From JAVJSF01 sp040219555 (GTDB lineage Bacteria; Actinomycetota; Thermoleophilia; Miltoncostaeales; Miltoncostaeaceae), in contig JAVJSF010000006.1 of assembly GCA_040219555.1 (NCBI GenBank), positions 62,001 through 126,000 of the forward strand: a stretch of 64,000 bases of DNA. Direction: 5' to 3'. Positions within the stretch are counted from its first letter, which is position 1, and each line of letters begins with the position of its first letter. Under the pieces are notes generated by a model. That model did not search any database and had not been told where the DNA came from. It was given only the letters and a program-made list of their open reading frames with translations. Positions 55,732 through 64,000 of the stretch are shown here, piece by piece. Both the position numbers and the translations under genes were made by a program.

Positions 55732-57378
55732 ATGGCGCGAGGCGACCGGCGGCACAACCTTGCGCGGATGGGCGAGATCGCCCATGTGGCCGCGCGTCAC
55801 GGCTTCGGCTACGTCTTCGGGCGCAAGGAGGCCGTCCCCGAGGGAGGCGACGCCGCGCCGCGAGGACGCAACCGGGGCCGGCGCGTCCGCTCGATGCTCG
55901 ACGAGCTCGGGCCCACCTTCGTGAAATTCGGCCAGATCCTGGCCACGCGGCCGGACATCGTGCCCCCCGACATCGTCGCCGAGCTGCGCGGCCTCCAGGA
56001 CGATGCCCGGCCCGAGCCCTTCGATCGCGTCCGCGCCGTCGTGGAGGAGGAGCTCGGCCTGTCGCTCGAGCGGGTCTATGTCGAGTTCGACGAGGAGCCG
56101 ATGGCCTCGGCCTCCATCGGCCAGGTGCACCGGGCCGTCCTGCCCGGCGGCCAGGACGTGGTCGTGAAAGTCCAGCGCCCGGGCGCCGAGCGCCAGATCG
56201 AGGCCGACATCCAGCTGATGTACCAGACCGCCCGCGTGGCGCGCGACAACGTGCGCCGGCTGCAGTTCCTCGATCTGGTGGGCATGGTCGACCAGTTCTC
56301 GCGCACCGTGCGCCGGGAGCTGGACTACGGCATCGAGGCGCGCAACGCCGAGGTCTTCCGCCAGAACTTCGCCGGCGAGCCCACCGTGCTGGTCCCGCGC
56401 ATCCACTGGCGCCAGAGCACCTCGCGCGTGCTCACCATGGAGCGCGTCCCGGGCACCTCGCTGGCCCACTTCGATCTGGATGTCCTCTCCCAGGAGGAGC
56501 GCCGCCGGCTGGCGCACCGCATCACCGAGACCTGGATGCGGATGATCTTCGTCCACGGCTTCTTCCACGCCGATCCGCACCCGGCCAACATCCTGATCCG
56601 CGATCCGGACAACCTGTCGCTGGTCGACTTCGGGATGACCGCGCAGCTGAGCCGGCGCGACCGCGAGGCGATGGTCCGCCTGCTCCTGGACGTGCTGGCC
56701 GGCGACGCCGACCGCCTGCCGCGCCGCCTGCGGGCGCTGGGGATGCGCTACCCGCGCGGCATGGAGGACGAGCTGGCCGAGCAGCTGAACGTGGTCATCG
56801 AGCGCTACTCCAACGCCGCGCTGGGGGAGATCGACGCCCGCGCGGTGATGCGCGAGACCTTCGAGACCATCTACCGGCTCGACATCTCCCTGCCCTCGCG
56901 GTACGTGATGATGGACAAGACCATCGCCACCCTGGGCGGCGTCGCGCTCACCATCGACCCGGACCTGAACGTCTTCGATGTCGCGCGCCCGTACGCGGTG
57001 CGCATGGCCGCCGAGCGCTACCGGCCCGAGCGGATCGTGAACCGGGCGCGCGTCGACGCCGGGCGGCTCACATCGGCAATGCTCGAGTACCCGTTCCAGG
57101 TCTCCGAGTTGCTGGACGAGTTCAAGGACGGCGCGTTCGAGATCACGGTGCGCTCGGACGACCTCTCCAAGGCGGCCGACAAGGCCCAGTCGTCCATCAA
57201 CCGCCTGGCGATCGCCATCGTCGCCGCTGCGCTGCTGGTGGCCTCATCGGTGCTGGCGGTCTTCGCGGACGCGGACAAGTTCGTGGGCCTGTCATGGGTG
57301 GCGGTGCCCGCGGTGCTGGCGGGCGGGGCGCTCATCGGCTGGCTGGTGCTCGGCATCCTGCGGAGCGGCAGGTGGTGA
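55732..57378 (+). CDS. ABC1/UbiB-like atypical kinase
   Basis: 548 aa. The diagnostic KxGQ motif (GPTFVKFGQILATRPDIVPP), the Ala-rich loop PMASASIGQVHRAVL, the invariant Lys in DVVVKVQRPG, and the catalytic GFFHADPHPANIL with SLVDFGMTAQL are all present. Two C-terminal membrane segments (LAIAIVAAALLVASSVLAVF; WVAVPAVLAGGALIGWLVLG) anchor it. UbiB-type proteins help isoprenoid-quinone synthesis through ATPase activity; here the quinone would be menaquinone, or the role could be lipid handling. The GTGA overlap couples it to recJ. Confidence 0.9.
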   Translation: MARGDRRHNLARMGEIAHVAARHGFGYVFGRKEAVPEGGDAAPRGRNRGRRVRSMLDELGPTFVKFGQILATRPDIVPPDIVAELRGLQDDARPEPFDRVRAVVEEELGLSLERVYVEFDEEPMASASIGQVHRAVLPGGQDVVVKVQRPGAERQIEADIQLMYQTARVARDNVRRLQFLDLVGMVDQFSRTVRRELDYGIEARNAEVFRQNFAGEPTVLVPRIHWRQSTSRVLTMERVPGTSLAHFDLDVLSQEERRRLAHRITETWMRMIFVHGFFHADPHPANILIRDPDNLSLVDFGMTAQLSRRDREAMVRLLLDVLAGDADRLPRRLRALGMRYPRGMEDELAEQLNVVIERYSNAALGEIDARAVMRETFETIYRLDISLPSRYVMMDKTIATLGGVALTIDPDLNVFDVARPYAVRMAAERYRPERIVNRARVDAGRLTSAMLEYPFQVSELLDEFKDGAFEITVRSDDLSKAADKAQSSINRLAIAIVAAALLVASSVLAVFADADKFVGLSWVAVPAVLAGGALIGWLVLGILRSGRW

Positions 57379-59981
57379 GCGCGCCGTCGTGGCGGGCCGG
57401 CCGGGTCGGCTTCGCCGCGGTGGTGCGACTGCAGCGGGAACTGGACGTTCCGGAGCCCCTGGCCTGGACGCTGGCGCGCCGCGGCCTGGAGGACCCCGAG
57501 GTGGCCCGGGAATTCCTGGCGGCCGACGGGCCCCTGGCGCCCCCCGGCGCCATCGCCGGCATCGACCGGGCGGCGGAGCGCATCGCCACCGCCGTCCGCC
57601 GCCGCGAGCCGATCACCGTCCACGGCGACTACGACTGCGACGGGGTCGTGTCCACGGCCCTGCTGGTGTCCGCGCTGCGCGCCCGTGACGCGCAGGTGGA
57701 GCACTTCCTGCCGAGCCGGTTCGACCAGGGCTACGGCGTGGCCGTCGGGACCGTCGATGCCCTGGCCGAGCGCGGCTGCCGCCTGCTGGTGTGTGTGGAC
57801 TGCGGCACGTCGGCGGTGGACGCCCTCCAGCGCGCGGTCGATCTGGGGGTCGAGGCCGTGGTGCTCGACCACCACCTGGCCGGCGGGGTGCGGGTGCCGG
57901 CCATCATCGCCAACCCGGCCCTGGGACGGCCCGCGCCGGACCTGCCCGCCGCGGCCGGCGTGGTGCACCATCTCGTCCGGGCCCTGGACGAGCTGATGCC
58001 CGTGGGGTTGCTGGGCCAGGAGGCCGACGCCGGCTTGGACCTCGTGGCCATGGCGACCGTGGCCGACGCGGTCCCCCTGGTGGGCGACAACCGGCGGATG
58101 GTGGTGCGCGGTCTGCGCGCCCTGCGCGAGCGCCCCCGGCCGGGCATCACGGCCCTGTGCGCCGCGGCGGGCACCGAACCGCGGACCGCCACAGCGCGCA
58201 CCCTCGGTTTCAGCCTTGCCCCGTGCATCAACGCCGCCGGCCGGCTGGCACACCCGGACCGCGCCCTGGAGTTGCTCCTGGCGCCCGACATCGAGACGGC
58301 GACGCCGATCGCCCAGGAGCTCTGGGACCTCAACCTCGAGCGCCGGGACGTCGAGCGGGCCATCGTCGAGGAGGCCGTGGCGATGATCGAGGCCGAGCCG
58401 CCGGAGATCCGCGAAGCCGGGGCGATCGTCGCCGCCGGCGACGGCTGGCACGAGGGCGTGGTGGGCATCGTCGCCTCGCGCCTGGTGGAGCGCTTCGACC
58501 GCCCCGCCATCGTCATCGCGCGCCAGGACGGGCGCGGCAAGGGGTCGGGCCGCAGCCTCCCCGGCGTCGACCTGCACGCGCTGGTGGGTCAGGCGGCCGG
58601 CTCCCTCACGCGCTGGGGCGGCCACGCCGGCGCCATCGGCCTGGAGCTGCCCGCCGAGCGGATCGCTGGCTTCCGGGCCGACCTTATCCGGGCCGCCGAG
58701 GGCGCGCGCGCGAGCATCGACCGCGCCCGGGTGCGCACCGTCGATGCGGTCGCCGGCTGCCCGGACCTCACCCTGCCCACCGCCGAGGCGCTCGACGCGC
58801 TGGCCCCCTTCGGCCGCGGCAATCCTCCCGTGCGGCTGGTGGTGCCCGCCGTGCGCATCGAGGAGCCCCGCACCGTCGGGCAGGGCCGCCACCTGCAGGT
58901 GCGCCTGCGCGCCGGCGGCGCCCACGCGCGCGGGATCGGGTTCCAGATGGGCCCGCGCGCGGCGGGGCTGGCGGCCGAGGAGCGCTACGACGCGGTGGTG
59001 GCGCTGGAGGTGGAGCGCTGGCAGGGGGTGGTGGGCGCCAGGGTGAGCCTGCGCGGCCTCGAGGTCCTCACCGAGGGCCCCGAGCCGGGCTGGGCGGCAC
59101 CGTGCGAGCTGGACACGCCGGGTCGCGCGGGCCTGGCGGCGGCGCTGGCGGCCGGCGAGGACCCGGCACCGGGGGACCCGGACGGCCCGCCCCTGGGCGT
59201 CCGCGACCTGCGCGGGCGCAACGCGGCGGTGTCCACGATCACCGCGCTGGCGGGCGCCGACCGCGGAGTGGCGGTGGTGGTGGCCGACCTGCCGGCGCGC
59301 CGCGGGGCGCTCGAGACGGTCATCGCCCCGTGGCGGGCCGGCGTGGAGGTGGCCTGCGCGCTCGACTGCCGCGCCGGCGCCGACCATGCGGCCGAGCGCA
59401 TCCGGGCCCTCCACGGCGTGCCGGCGCTGCTGGTGATCGACCACCACCTGCTGGGGCGGGTCGACCTGCCGCCGGACATGCACCTGGCGGTGCTGGATCC
59501 TCCGGCCGACGCCGTGCAGGCGGCCGCCCTGGCCCGCGCCGGGGCCGGGCGCTGGGTCCATGCGCTCTGGGGGCCCGACGACGTGGAACTGGCCCTCGCC
59601 GCGGCGCGGGCCGAGTGGACCCTGCGCCCGCGGGCGACGGATGTCTGGCGCGCGCTCGTCGCCGCCGGCGGCCGCCTGGACGGGGGGGAGGCGCTCGACG
59701 CCGCCCTGCTGCCCGGCGGCGCGCCCGGGGCCCCGCTGCGCCCCGCGCACGTGGTGGCGCGGGCCCTGCGGGCGCTGGCCGAGGTCGGGCTGGTGCGCAT
59801 CGAGGCCGGCGCCGTCTGGAGGGTGGAGGGCGCGCCGAAGGCCGATCTGGCCGCGGCACCCACGTGCGTCCGCGCCGAGGCGCGCCTGGTGGACGCCGTC
59901 GCCTGGCTAGATGCCTGCATGGGCGGGCCCGCCGCGCGCCTGGTCGCGCCGGCGGGGTTGCGCGGTATCGTTCACGCATGA
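57375..59981 (+). CDS. recJ: Single-stranded-DNA-specific exonuclease RecJ
   Basis: 868 aa. The DHH phosphoesterase core has ITVHGDYDCDGVVSTALLVS (DYDCDG), VCVDCGTS, VVLDHHL (DHH) and VAMATVADAVPLV, and the DHHA1 part has GWHEGVVGIVASRLVERF, GRGKGSGRSLPG and RWGGHAGAIGLELP. It degrades 5'-ended single-stranded DNA in recombination and repair. The first 560 residues make up a normal RecJ; about 300 more follow, resembling the C-terminal extension of long Firmicutes RecJ. The start overlaps the kinase stop and the stop overlaps the rel ATG. Confidence 0.94.
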   Translation: MSAPSWRAGRVGFAAVVRLQRELDVPEPLAWTLARRGLEDPEVAREFLAADGPLAPPGAIAGIDRAAERIATAVRRREPITVHGDYDCDGVVSTALLVSALRARDAQVEHFLPSRFDQGYGVAVGTVDALAERGCRLLVCVDCGTSAVDALQRAVDLGVEAVVLDHHLAGGVRVPAIIANPALGRPAPDLPAAAGVVHHLVRALDELMPVGLLGQEADAGLDLVAMATVADAVPLVGDNRRMVVRGLRALRERPRPGITALCAAAGTEPRTATARTLGFSLAPCINAAGRLAHPDRALELLLAPDIETATPIAQELWDLNLERRDVERAIVEEAVAMIEAEPPEIREAGAIVAAGDGWHEGVVGIVASRLVERFDRPAIVIARQDGRGKGSGRSLPGVDLHALVGQAAGSLTRWGGHAGAIGLELPAERIAGFRADLIRAAEGARASIDRARVRTVDAVAGCPDLTLPTAEALDALAPFGRGNPPVRLVVPAVRIEEPRTVGQGRHLQVRLRAGGAHARGIGFQMGPRAAGLAAEERYDAVVALEVERWQGVVGARVSLRGLEVLTEGPEPGWAAPCELDTPGRAGLAAALAAGEDPAPGDPDGPPLGVRDLRGRNAAVSTITALAGADRGVAVVVADLPARRGALETVIAPWRAGVEVACALDCRAGADHAAERIRALHGVPALLVIDHHLLGRVDLPPDMHLAVLDPPADAVQAAALARAGAGRWVHALWGPDDVELALAAARAEWTLRPRATDVWRALVAAGGRLDGGEALDAALLPGGAPGAPLRPAHVVARALRALAEVGLVRIEAGAVWRVEGAPKADLAAAPTCVRAEARLVDAVAWLDACMGGPAARLVAPAGLRGIVHA

Positions 59982-62182
59982 GCAAGGACCTCGCCGACCT
60001 CGATCTCGACGTCTCCTCGGGCGACCACGAGATCTCCGAGATCATCGCTGAGCTCTCCGCCCACCACGGCGATGTCGACGCGGACGCGATCCGGCGCGCG
60101 CATCGCTTCGCCGAGGAGCACCACGCCACCCAGAAGCGCCACTCCGGCGAGCCCTACATCACCCATCCCGTGGGCTGCGCGCGCATCTGCGCCGGCCTGG
60201 GGCTGGACGACATCTCGATCATCGCGGCCCTCCTGCACGACACCGTCGAGGACACCACCGCCGACCTCGACGACATCACGCGCGAGTTCGGCGACGAGGT
60301 GGCGGTGGTGGTCGACGGCGTCACCAAGCTGTCGAAGATCCACTTCGACAGCCAGGAGGAGCACCAGGCCGAGAACTACCGCAAGCTGATCGTCTCGATG
60401 TCCAGCGACATCCGGGTGCTGGTGGTGAAGCTGGCCGACCGTCTGCACAACATGCGGACGATCGCCTACATGACCAAGCCCAAGCAGATCCAGAAGTCCA
60501 AGGAGACCCTGGACGTCTACGCCCCGCTGGCGCACCGCCTGGGTATCCACTCGCTCAAGTGGGAGCTGGAGGACCTGGCCTTCGCCCGGCTGCACCCGCG
60601 TCGCTACCGCGAGATCCAGCAACTGGTGAACCAGCGCCGCCCGGACCGCGAGTCGTTCATCGGCGAGGCGGGGACCATCCTGGCCACGGAACTGCGCCAC
60701 GTGGGCATCGACGGGGTCGACATCACCGGCCGCGCCAAGCACTTCTACTCGATCTACGAGAAGATGACCCGCAGGGGCAAGGAGTTCAACGAGATCTACG
60801 ACCTCACCGCCATGCGGGTGCTGGTCGACTCGGTGAAGGACTGCTACGGCGCGGTGGGCATCGTGCACGCCCTGTGGAAGCCGCTCCCGGGCCGCTTCAA
60901 GGACTACGTGGCCATGCCCAAGCCCAACATGTACCAGAGCATCCACACGACGGTCATCGGGCCCGAGGGGCGGCCGCTGGAGATCCAGATCCGCACCTTC
61001 GACATGCACCGCACGGCCGAGTACGGTGTCGCCGCCCACTGGCTGTACAAGCAGGGGCAGGGCGACCGGCCGGCCTTCGTGTCGCGGATGCTCGACTGGC
61101 AGCAGGAGACGCGCGACCCGGCCGAGTTCCTGGAGGCGCTGCGCGCCGACCTGTACTCGGACGAGGTCTACGTCTTCACGCCCAAGGGCGAGGTGCGCGA
61201 CCTCGCGGCCGGCGCGACCCCGCTGGACTTCGCGTACGACGTCCACACCGACGTGGGCCACCGCTGCGTGGGGGCGAAGGTCAACGGGCGCATCGTGCCC
61301 CTGTCCTACACGCTGCAGTCGGGCGACTTCGTGGAGATCCTGACCTCCAAGGCCCCGCGGGCCCCCTCGCGCGACTGGCTGAACCTGGTCAAGACCAGCA
61401 AGGCGCAGTCGAAGATCAACCAGTTCTTCCGCCGCGAGCGCCGGGAGGACGCCGAGCACCAGGGGCGCGACACCCTCCAGGAGCACCTGCGCAAGGCGGG
61501 CCTGCCCAGCCAGCGCCTGGTCGGGTCCTCGCTCCTGTCGGAGATCATCCAGGAGATGGGGTTCCGCAAGGCCGACGAGTTCTACATCTCGCTCGGCCTG
61601 GGCAAGACCTCGACGGCGACGGTCGTCAACAAGATCCTCCACCGCTACACCAGCGGGGAGGGGGTGCCCGATCCCAGCCCGCCGGCCCCGGGCGGGCGCG
61701 GTCGGCGGCCGTCGTCAGCCCGTGCCTCGGGCGACCTCGGCATCGAGATCGACGGCATGAGCGACGTGCTCGTGCGACTGGCCAAGTGCTGCAAGCCCGT
61801 GCCCGGGGACCCCATCCTGGGGTACATCTCCCTGGGGCGCGGCGTGACCATCCATCGCGAGGACTGCCCCAACGCGAAGGCGCTGCTGAAGACCCCCGAG
61901 CGGTTCACCCCCGTCTCGTGGAGCGGCCAGGCCCAGCAGTCCTTTCGGGTAGAGATCGCCGTGGACGCCTGGGATCGTTCGCGCCTGCTCGAGGACCTCT
62001 CGCGCGCGGTCGCCGAGAGCGGGGTCAACATCGTCTCGGCCGACTGCACGATGGAGGACCAGATGGTCCACGACCGCTTCACGGTCGACGTGGGCGACGT
62101 GGAGACGCTGAAGGCCTGCATCTCCGCGCTGCGCAACGTGGAGTCGGTCTTCGACGCCTACCGGATCACGCCGCTGGGCTAG
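59978..62182 (+). CDS. rel: Bifunctional (p)ppGpp synthetase/hydrolase Rel
   Basis: 734 aa. The N-terminal HD hydrolase domain has AALLHDTVEDT and VKLADRLHNMRT; the synthetase domain has LPGRFKDYVAMPKPNMYQSI with the RxKD signature typical of bifunctional Rel (rather than the RelA ExDD); then TGS (VYVFTPKGEVRDLAAGATPL), a helical region with LAKCCKPVPGD, and a C-terminal ACT domain. It makes and destroys the stringent-response alarmones on the ribosome. The ATG overlaps the recJ stop. This recJ-rel adjacency is usual in Actinobacteria, normally with apt between. Confidence 0.96.
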   Translation: MSKDLADLDLDVSSGDHEISEIIAELSAHHGDVDADAIRRAHRFAEEHHATQKRHSGEPYITHPVGCARICAGLGLDDISIIAALLHDTVEDTTADLDDITREFGDEVAVVVDGVTKLSKIHFDSQEEHQAENYRKLIVSMSSDIRVLVVKLADRLHNMRTIAYMTKPKQIQKSKETLDVYAPLAHRLGIHSLKWELEDLAFARLHPRRYREIQQLVNQRRPDRESFIGEAGTILATELRHVGIDGVDITGRAKHFYSIYEKMTRRGKEFNEIYDLTAMRVLVDSVKDCYGAVGIVHALWKPLPGRFKDYVAMPKPNMYQSIHTTVIGPEGRPLEIQIRTFDMHRTAEYGVAAHWLYKQGQGDRPAFVSRMLDWQQETRDPAEFLEALRADLYSDEVYVFTPKGEVRDLAAGATPLDFAYDVHTDVGHRCVGAKVNGRIVPLSYTLQSGDFVEILTSKAPRAPSRDWLNLVKTSKAQSKINQFFRRERREDAEHQGRDTLQEHLRKAGLPSQRLVGSSLLSEIIQEMGFRKADEFYISLGLGKTSTATVVNKILHRYTSGEGVPDPSPPAPGGRGRRPSSARASGDLGIEIDGMSDVLVRLAKCCKPVPGDPILGYISLGRGVTIHREDCPNAKALLKTPERFTPVSWSGQAQQSFRVEIAVDAWDRSRLLEDLSRAVAESGVNIVSADCTMEDQMVHDRFTVDVGDVETLKACISALRNVESVFDAYRITPLG

Positions 62183-62242
62183 TGCGAATCCCCGCGCGCG
62201 GCCCCCGGGGCCGTCGGGGGGACGTGCTACCGTGGCGCGCCG

Positions 62243-63031
62243 ATGTCGGAACTCTTGGAGCTGCTCGATCGCGGCCCGATGATCGCCCTGGCGATCGCCA
62301 TGGTGCTCATGGTCGCCGTCGTGGTCGTCGTCGTACTGCAGACCCGGCGCATCGCGCGGCTCGAGTCGATGCTCGCAGAGCGCGGCGAGGCGGCCACCGA
62401 CGCTCCGCTGAGGCGGATCGCCGAGCTGCAGGCCCGCCAGGAGGCCGCCGCGGGCACCTCGAGCGCCGTGGCGCTGCGCCCCCTCCTGGCCGTGGCGGCC
62501 GTCGTGCTGGTGGTGGTGCTGGCTGTCGGTGGAGGGTGGTTCCTGCTGGGCGGCGGGGGCGAGGGCGGTGCCAACGGCCCGGACGGTCAGGCCCAGGCGC
62601 CGCCCGAGACCGAGACCGGTGCCACCACGGCCGAGCGCACCACCACGGAGCCAGCCGACCCGCTGGAGGCCACGAGGGTGCCCGACGAGGTGCCCCCGCT
62701 CACCGACACGAGCGCCTACACGGTGCTGGTGCTGAACGCCTCCGGGGTCGCGGGCGCCGCCGGCGACGGGGTGGCCCCGCGCCTGCAGACCGAGGGATTC
62801 AACCTGCTGCAGCCCGACAACTACCCCAGCGGCGAGAACCTGGACCTGTCGGTGGTGATGTACAACGGTCGGGAGAACCAGGAGGCGGCCTGGAGCGTCG
62901 CCGATGTCCTCGGCATCCGGCGCGCCCCGCCCCTGGAGGGCCTCACCGTCGACCAGGTGGAGGGCGCAGACGTGATCGTGGTGGTCGGCCTGGACCTGGC
63001 AGAGTCGCTGGTGTCGACCGCGGCCCCCTGA
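62243..63031 (+). CDS. LytR C-terminal-domain membrane protein
   Basis: 262 aa. Two membrane segments (PMIALAIAMVLMVAVVVVVV at about 12-32 and ALRPLLAVAAVVLVVVLAVG at about 76-96) are separated by a helical segment, then a Thr/Glu/Pro linker, then a LytR_C domain: YTVLVLNASGVAGAAGDGVA, the TEGFNLLQPDNYP turn, DLSVVMYNGRENQEAAWSVA and GADVIVVVGLDL. LytR_C domains are found beside or within wall-polymer ligases; here it stands alone. TACCGT at 62228-62233 is a likely -10. Confidence 0.85.
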   Translation: MSELLELLDRGPMIALAIAMVLMVAVVVVVVLQTRRIARLESMLAERGEAATDAPLRRIAELQARQEAAAGTSSAVALRPLLAVAAVVLVVVLAVGGGWFLLGGGGEGGANGPDGQAQAPPETETGATTAERTTTEPADPLEATRVPDEVPPLTDTSAYTVLVLNASGVAGAAGDGVAPRLQTEGFNLLQPDNYPSGENLDLSVVMYNGRENQEAAWSVADVLGIRRAPPLEGLTVDQVEGADVIVVVGLDLAESLVSTAAP

Positions 63032-63037
63032 GCCGCG

Positions 63038-63057
63038 GGGCGGCGTCCGTGCCGCCC
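63038..63057. terminator. Hairpin between convergent genes
   Basis: GGGCGGC-GTCCGT-GCCGCCC, 7-bp stem, 6-nt loop, in the 28-bp gap between the LytR_C gene and the minus-strand hydantoinase gene. Confidence 0.5.
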
Positions 63058-63059
63058 GC

Positions 63060-64000
63060 TCAGTCGTCCGTGTCGCCGGCCGCCTCGGCCGGCGGCCCGT
63101 AGCCACCCCCACCCGGGGTCTCGATGCGCAGCACGTCCCCCGGCAGCAGATGGCCGCGCCACTTGCCGGGCAGGACGCGGCCGTTCAGCAGGTTGCGGCC
63201 CGGTGCCCCGTCGCGGCCGCCCGCCCGCCCGCGCGGCCCTCGCCGGCGGCGCTCGCCGATGACCGAGGCCTCGACCGGCACCAGCGCCCGCACGGCCCGC
63301 ACCACGCCCTCGCCGCCGCGGTGGGCCCCCGCACCGCCGGAGCCCTCCCGCAGTCGGTACTCCTCGATGCGCACCGGATAGGCGGTCTCGAGGGCTTCCA
63401 CCGGGGTGTTCAGGGTGTTGCTCATCGCCACGTGGACCCCATCGGGTCCGTCCGCGGAAGCCGAGGCGCCCTGGCCGCCCCCGAGCGTCTCGTAGTAGGT
63501 GAACCCGGCGCCGCCGAGGGTGAGGTTGTTCATGGTGCCCTGGCCCTGGGCCGGGACATCCACCGCCTGCCCCAGGGCCAGGAACACCACGTCCACGATC
63601 CTGCTGGAGGTCTCCACGTTGCCCCCCGCCACCGCGGCGGGGGAGAGCGCGTTCACCAGGGAGCCCTCGGGGGCGAGTACCTCGACGGGCGCGAACGCCC
63701 CGGCCGAGGCCGGGATGTCGGGGTCGGTGAGCGCGCGCACCACGAAGTACACCGCCGAACGCGTCACCGCCGGCGGGCAGTTGAGGTTCCCCGGGCCGGC
63801 GGGGTCGGTCCCCGCGAAGTCCACGCGCATCCGGTCGCCGGCGATGGTGACCTCCACGCGGATCGTGAGGTCCTCGTCGGTGACCCCGTCGCCCTCCAGC
63901 ACGTCCTCGGCGCGGTAGGCGCCGTCGGGCATCTCCAGGACGGCCGCCCGCGTGCGCCGCTCGGCGTAGGCCAGCAGCTCGCGGAAGGCCGCCAGCACCG
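63060..64000 (-). CDS. Hydantoinase B/oxoprolinase family protein (partial)
   Basis: About 313 C-terminal codons; the frame is open at the window edge. AAVLEMPDGAYRAEDVLEGD, RMRVDFAGTDPAGPGNLNCP, GNVETSSRIVDVVFLALG, GQGTMNNLTLGG, GVHVAMSNTLNTPVEALE and GKWRGHLLPGDVLRIETPGG follow the HyuB order. With its HyuA partner it hydrolyses hydantoins or 5-oxoproline using ATP, or carboxylates acetone-like substrates; the actual substrate cannot be told. hyuA would be expected upstream, beyond 64000. Confidence 0.9.
   Translation of the reverse strand, partial: VLAAFRELLAYAERRTRAAVLEMPDGAYRAEDVLEGDGVTDEDLTIRVEVTIAGDRMRVDFAGTDPAGPGNLNCPPAVTRSAVYFVVRALTDPDIPASAGAFAPVEVLAPEGSLVNALSPAAVAGGNVETSSRIVDVVFLALGQAVDVPAQGQGTMNNLTLGGAGFTYYETLGGGQGASASADGPDGVHVAMSNTLNTPVEALETAYPVRIEEYRLREGSGGAGAHRGGEGVVRAVRALVPVEASVIGERRRRGPRGRAGGRDGAPGRNLLNGRVLPGKWRGHLLPGDVLRIETPGGGGYGPPAEAAGDTDD

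Noticed and set aside
1..64000. tRNA, rRNA, insertion sequences and CRISPR arrays
   Set aside because: No cloverleaf, rRNA signature, transposase, terminal repeats or spaced direct repeats were noticed by reading the gaps between genes; a covariance-model scan was not possible.

Overview
The window is about 75% GC, packed with genes on both strands, with many GTG/TTG starts, ATGA/GTGA gene overlaps and few classical -35 boxes. Housekeeping order (dxs-tlyA-nadK-recN-pyrG-NUDIX; pdxS-pdxT-yebC-ruvCAB-yajC-secDF-recJ-rel), LexA boxes of the CGAAC-N4-GTTCG type and a DnaE2/ImuB mutasome point to Actinomycetota. The fused SecDF and thinned-out tlyA-pyrG cluster suggest a deep branch such as Thermoleophilia; this last step is inference. 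No tRNA, rRNA, CRISPR array, insertion sequence or prophage was seen, so this looks like core chromosome.

Layout. 1-7.2 kb: isoprenoid (dxs end), rRNA methylation (tlyA), NAD kinase, RecN, CTP synthase, an M20 peptidase and an ADP-ribose pyrophosphatase, mostly overlapping. 7.2-11.3 kb: UvrD-type helicase, DUF3891, DUF429 and a small membrane protein. 11.3-15.3 kb: three secreted proteins on the minus strand, including a tandem pair of Cys-rich paralogues of unknown function and a PDZ-TPR protein. 15.3-21.4 kb: a thymidine-phosphorylase-like protein with altered catalytic motifs, MutM, a DmpA-type peptidase, acidic and membrane hypotheticals, an IscA/ErpA-type Fe-S carrier and a DUF2510 membrane protein. 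21.4-29.4 kb: an SOS mutagenesis region with dnaE2 and imuB, each behind a LexA box, separated by DUF6314 and a cell-wall amidase; imuB diverges from a conserved gene of unknown function plus an XRE regulator whose promoter carries a perfect inverted repeat. 29.4-43.8 kb: nitroreductase, topoisomerase III, PAP2 phosphatase, L,D-transpeptidase, secreted and membrane proteins, methyltransferase, GNAT, a PAS-GAF-GGDEF-HD-GYP protein, a LysM-lytic transglycosylase, a lipoprotein and an RpiR regulator. 43.8-63 kb: PLP synthase, YebC, RuvCAB, CBS protein, glycosyltransferase, YajC-SecDF, UbiB-like kinase, RecJ, Rel and a LytR_C protein. The window ends inside a hydantoinase B gene.

Together the genes cover DNA repair and mutagenesis (recN, uvrD, mutM, dnaE2, imuB, topoisomerase III, ruvCAB, recJ), stress and nucleotide signalling ((p)ppGpp, c-di-GMP), cell-wall remodelling (amidase, Ldt, LysM-SLT) and Sec export.

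A window-wide regularity is a TANNNT -10 hexamer lying 6-8 nt before the start codon of transcription units that lack a Shine-Dalgarno site. This implies widespread leaderless mRNAs and helped choose several starts. The most unusual items are the matched LexA/promoter/start layout of dnaE2 and imuB, the operator-bearing promoter of the XRE pair, and the two secreted paralogues with identical cysteine spacing.
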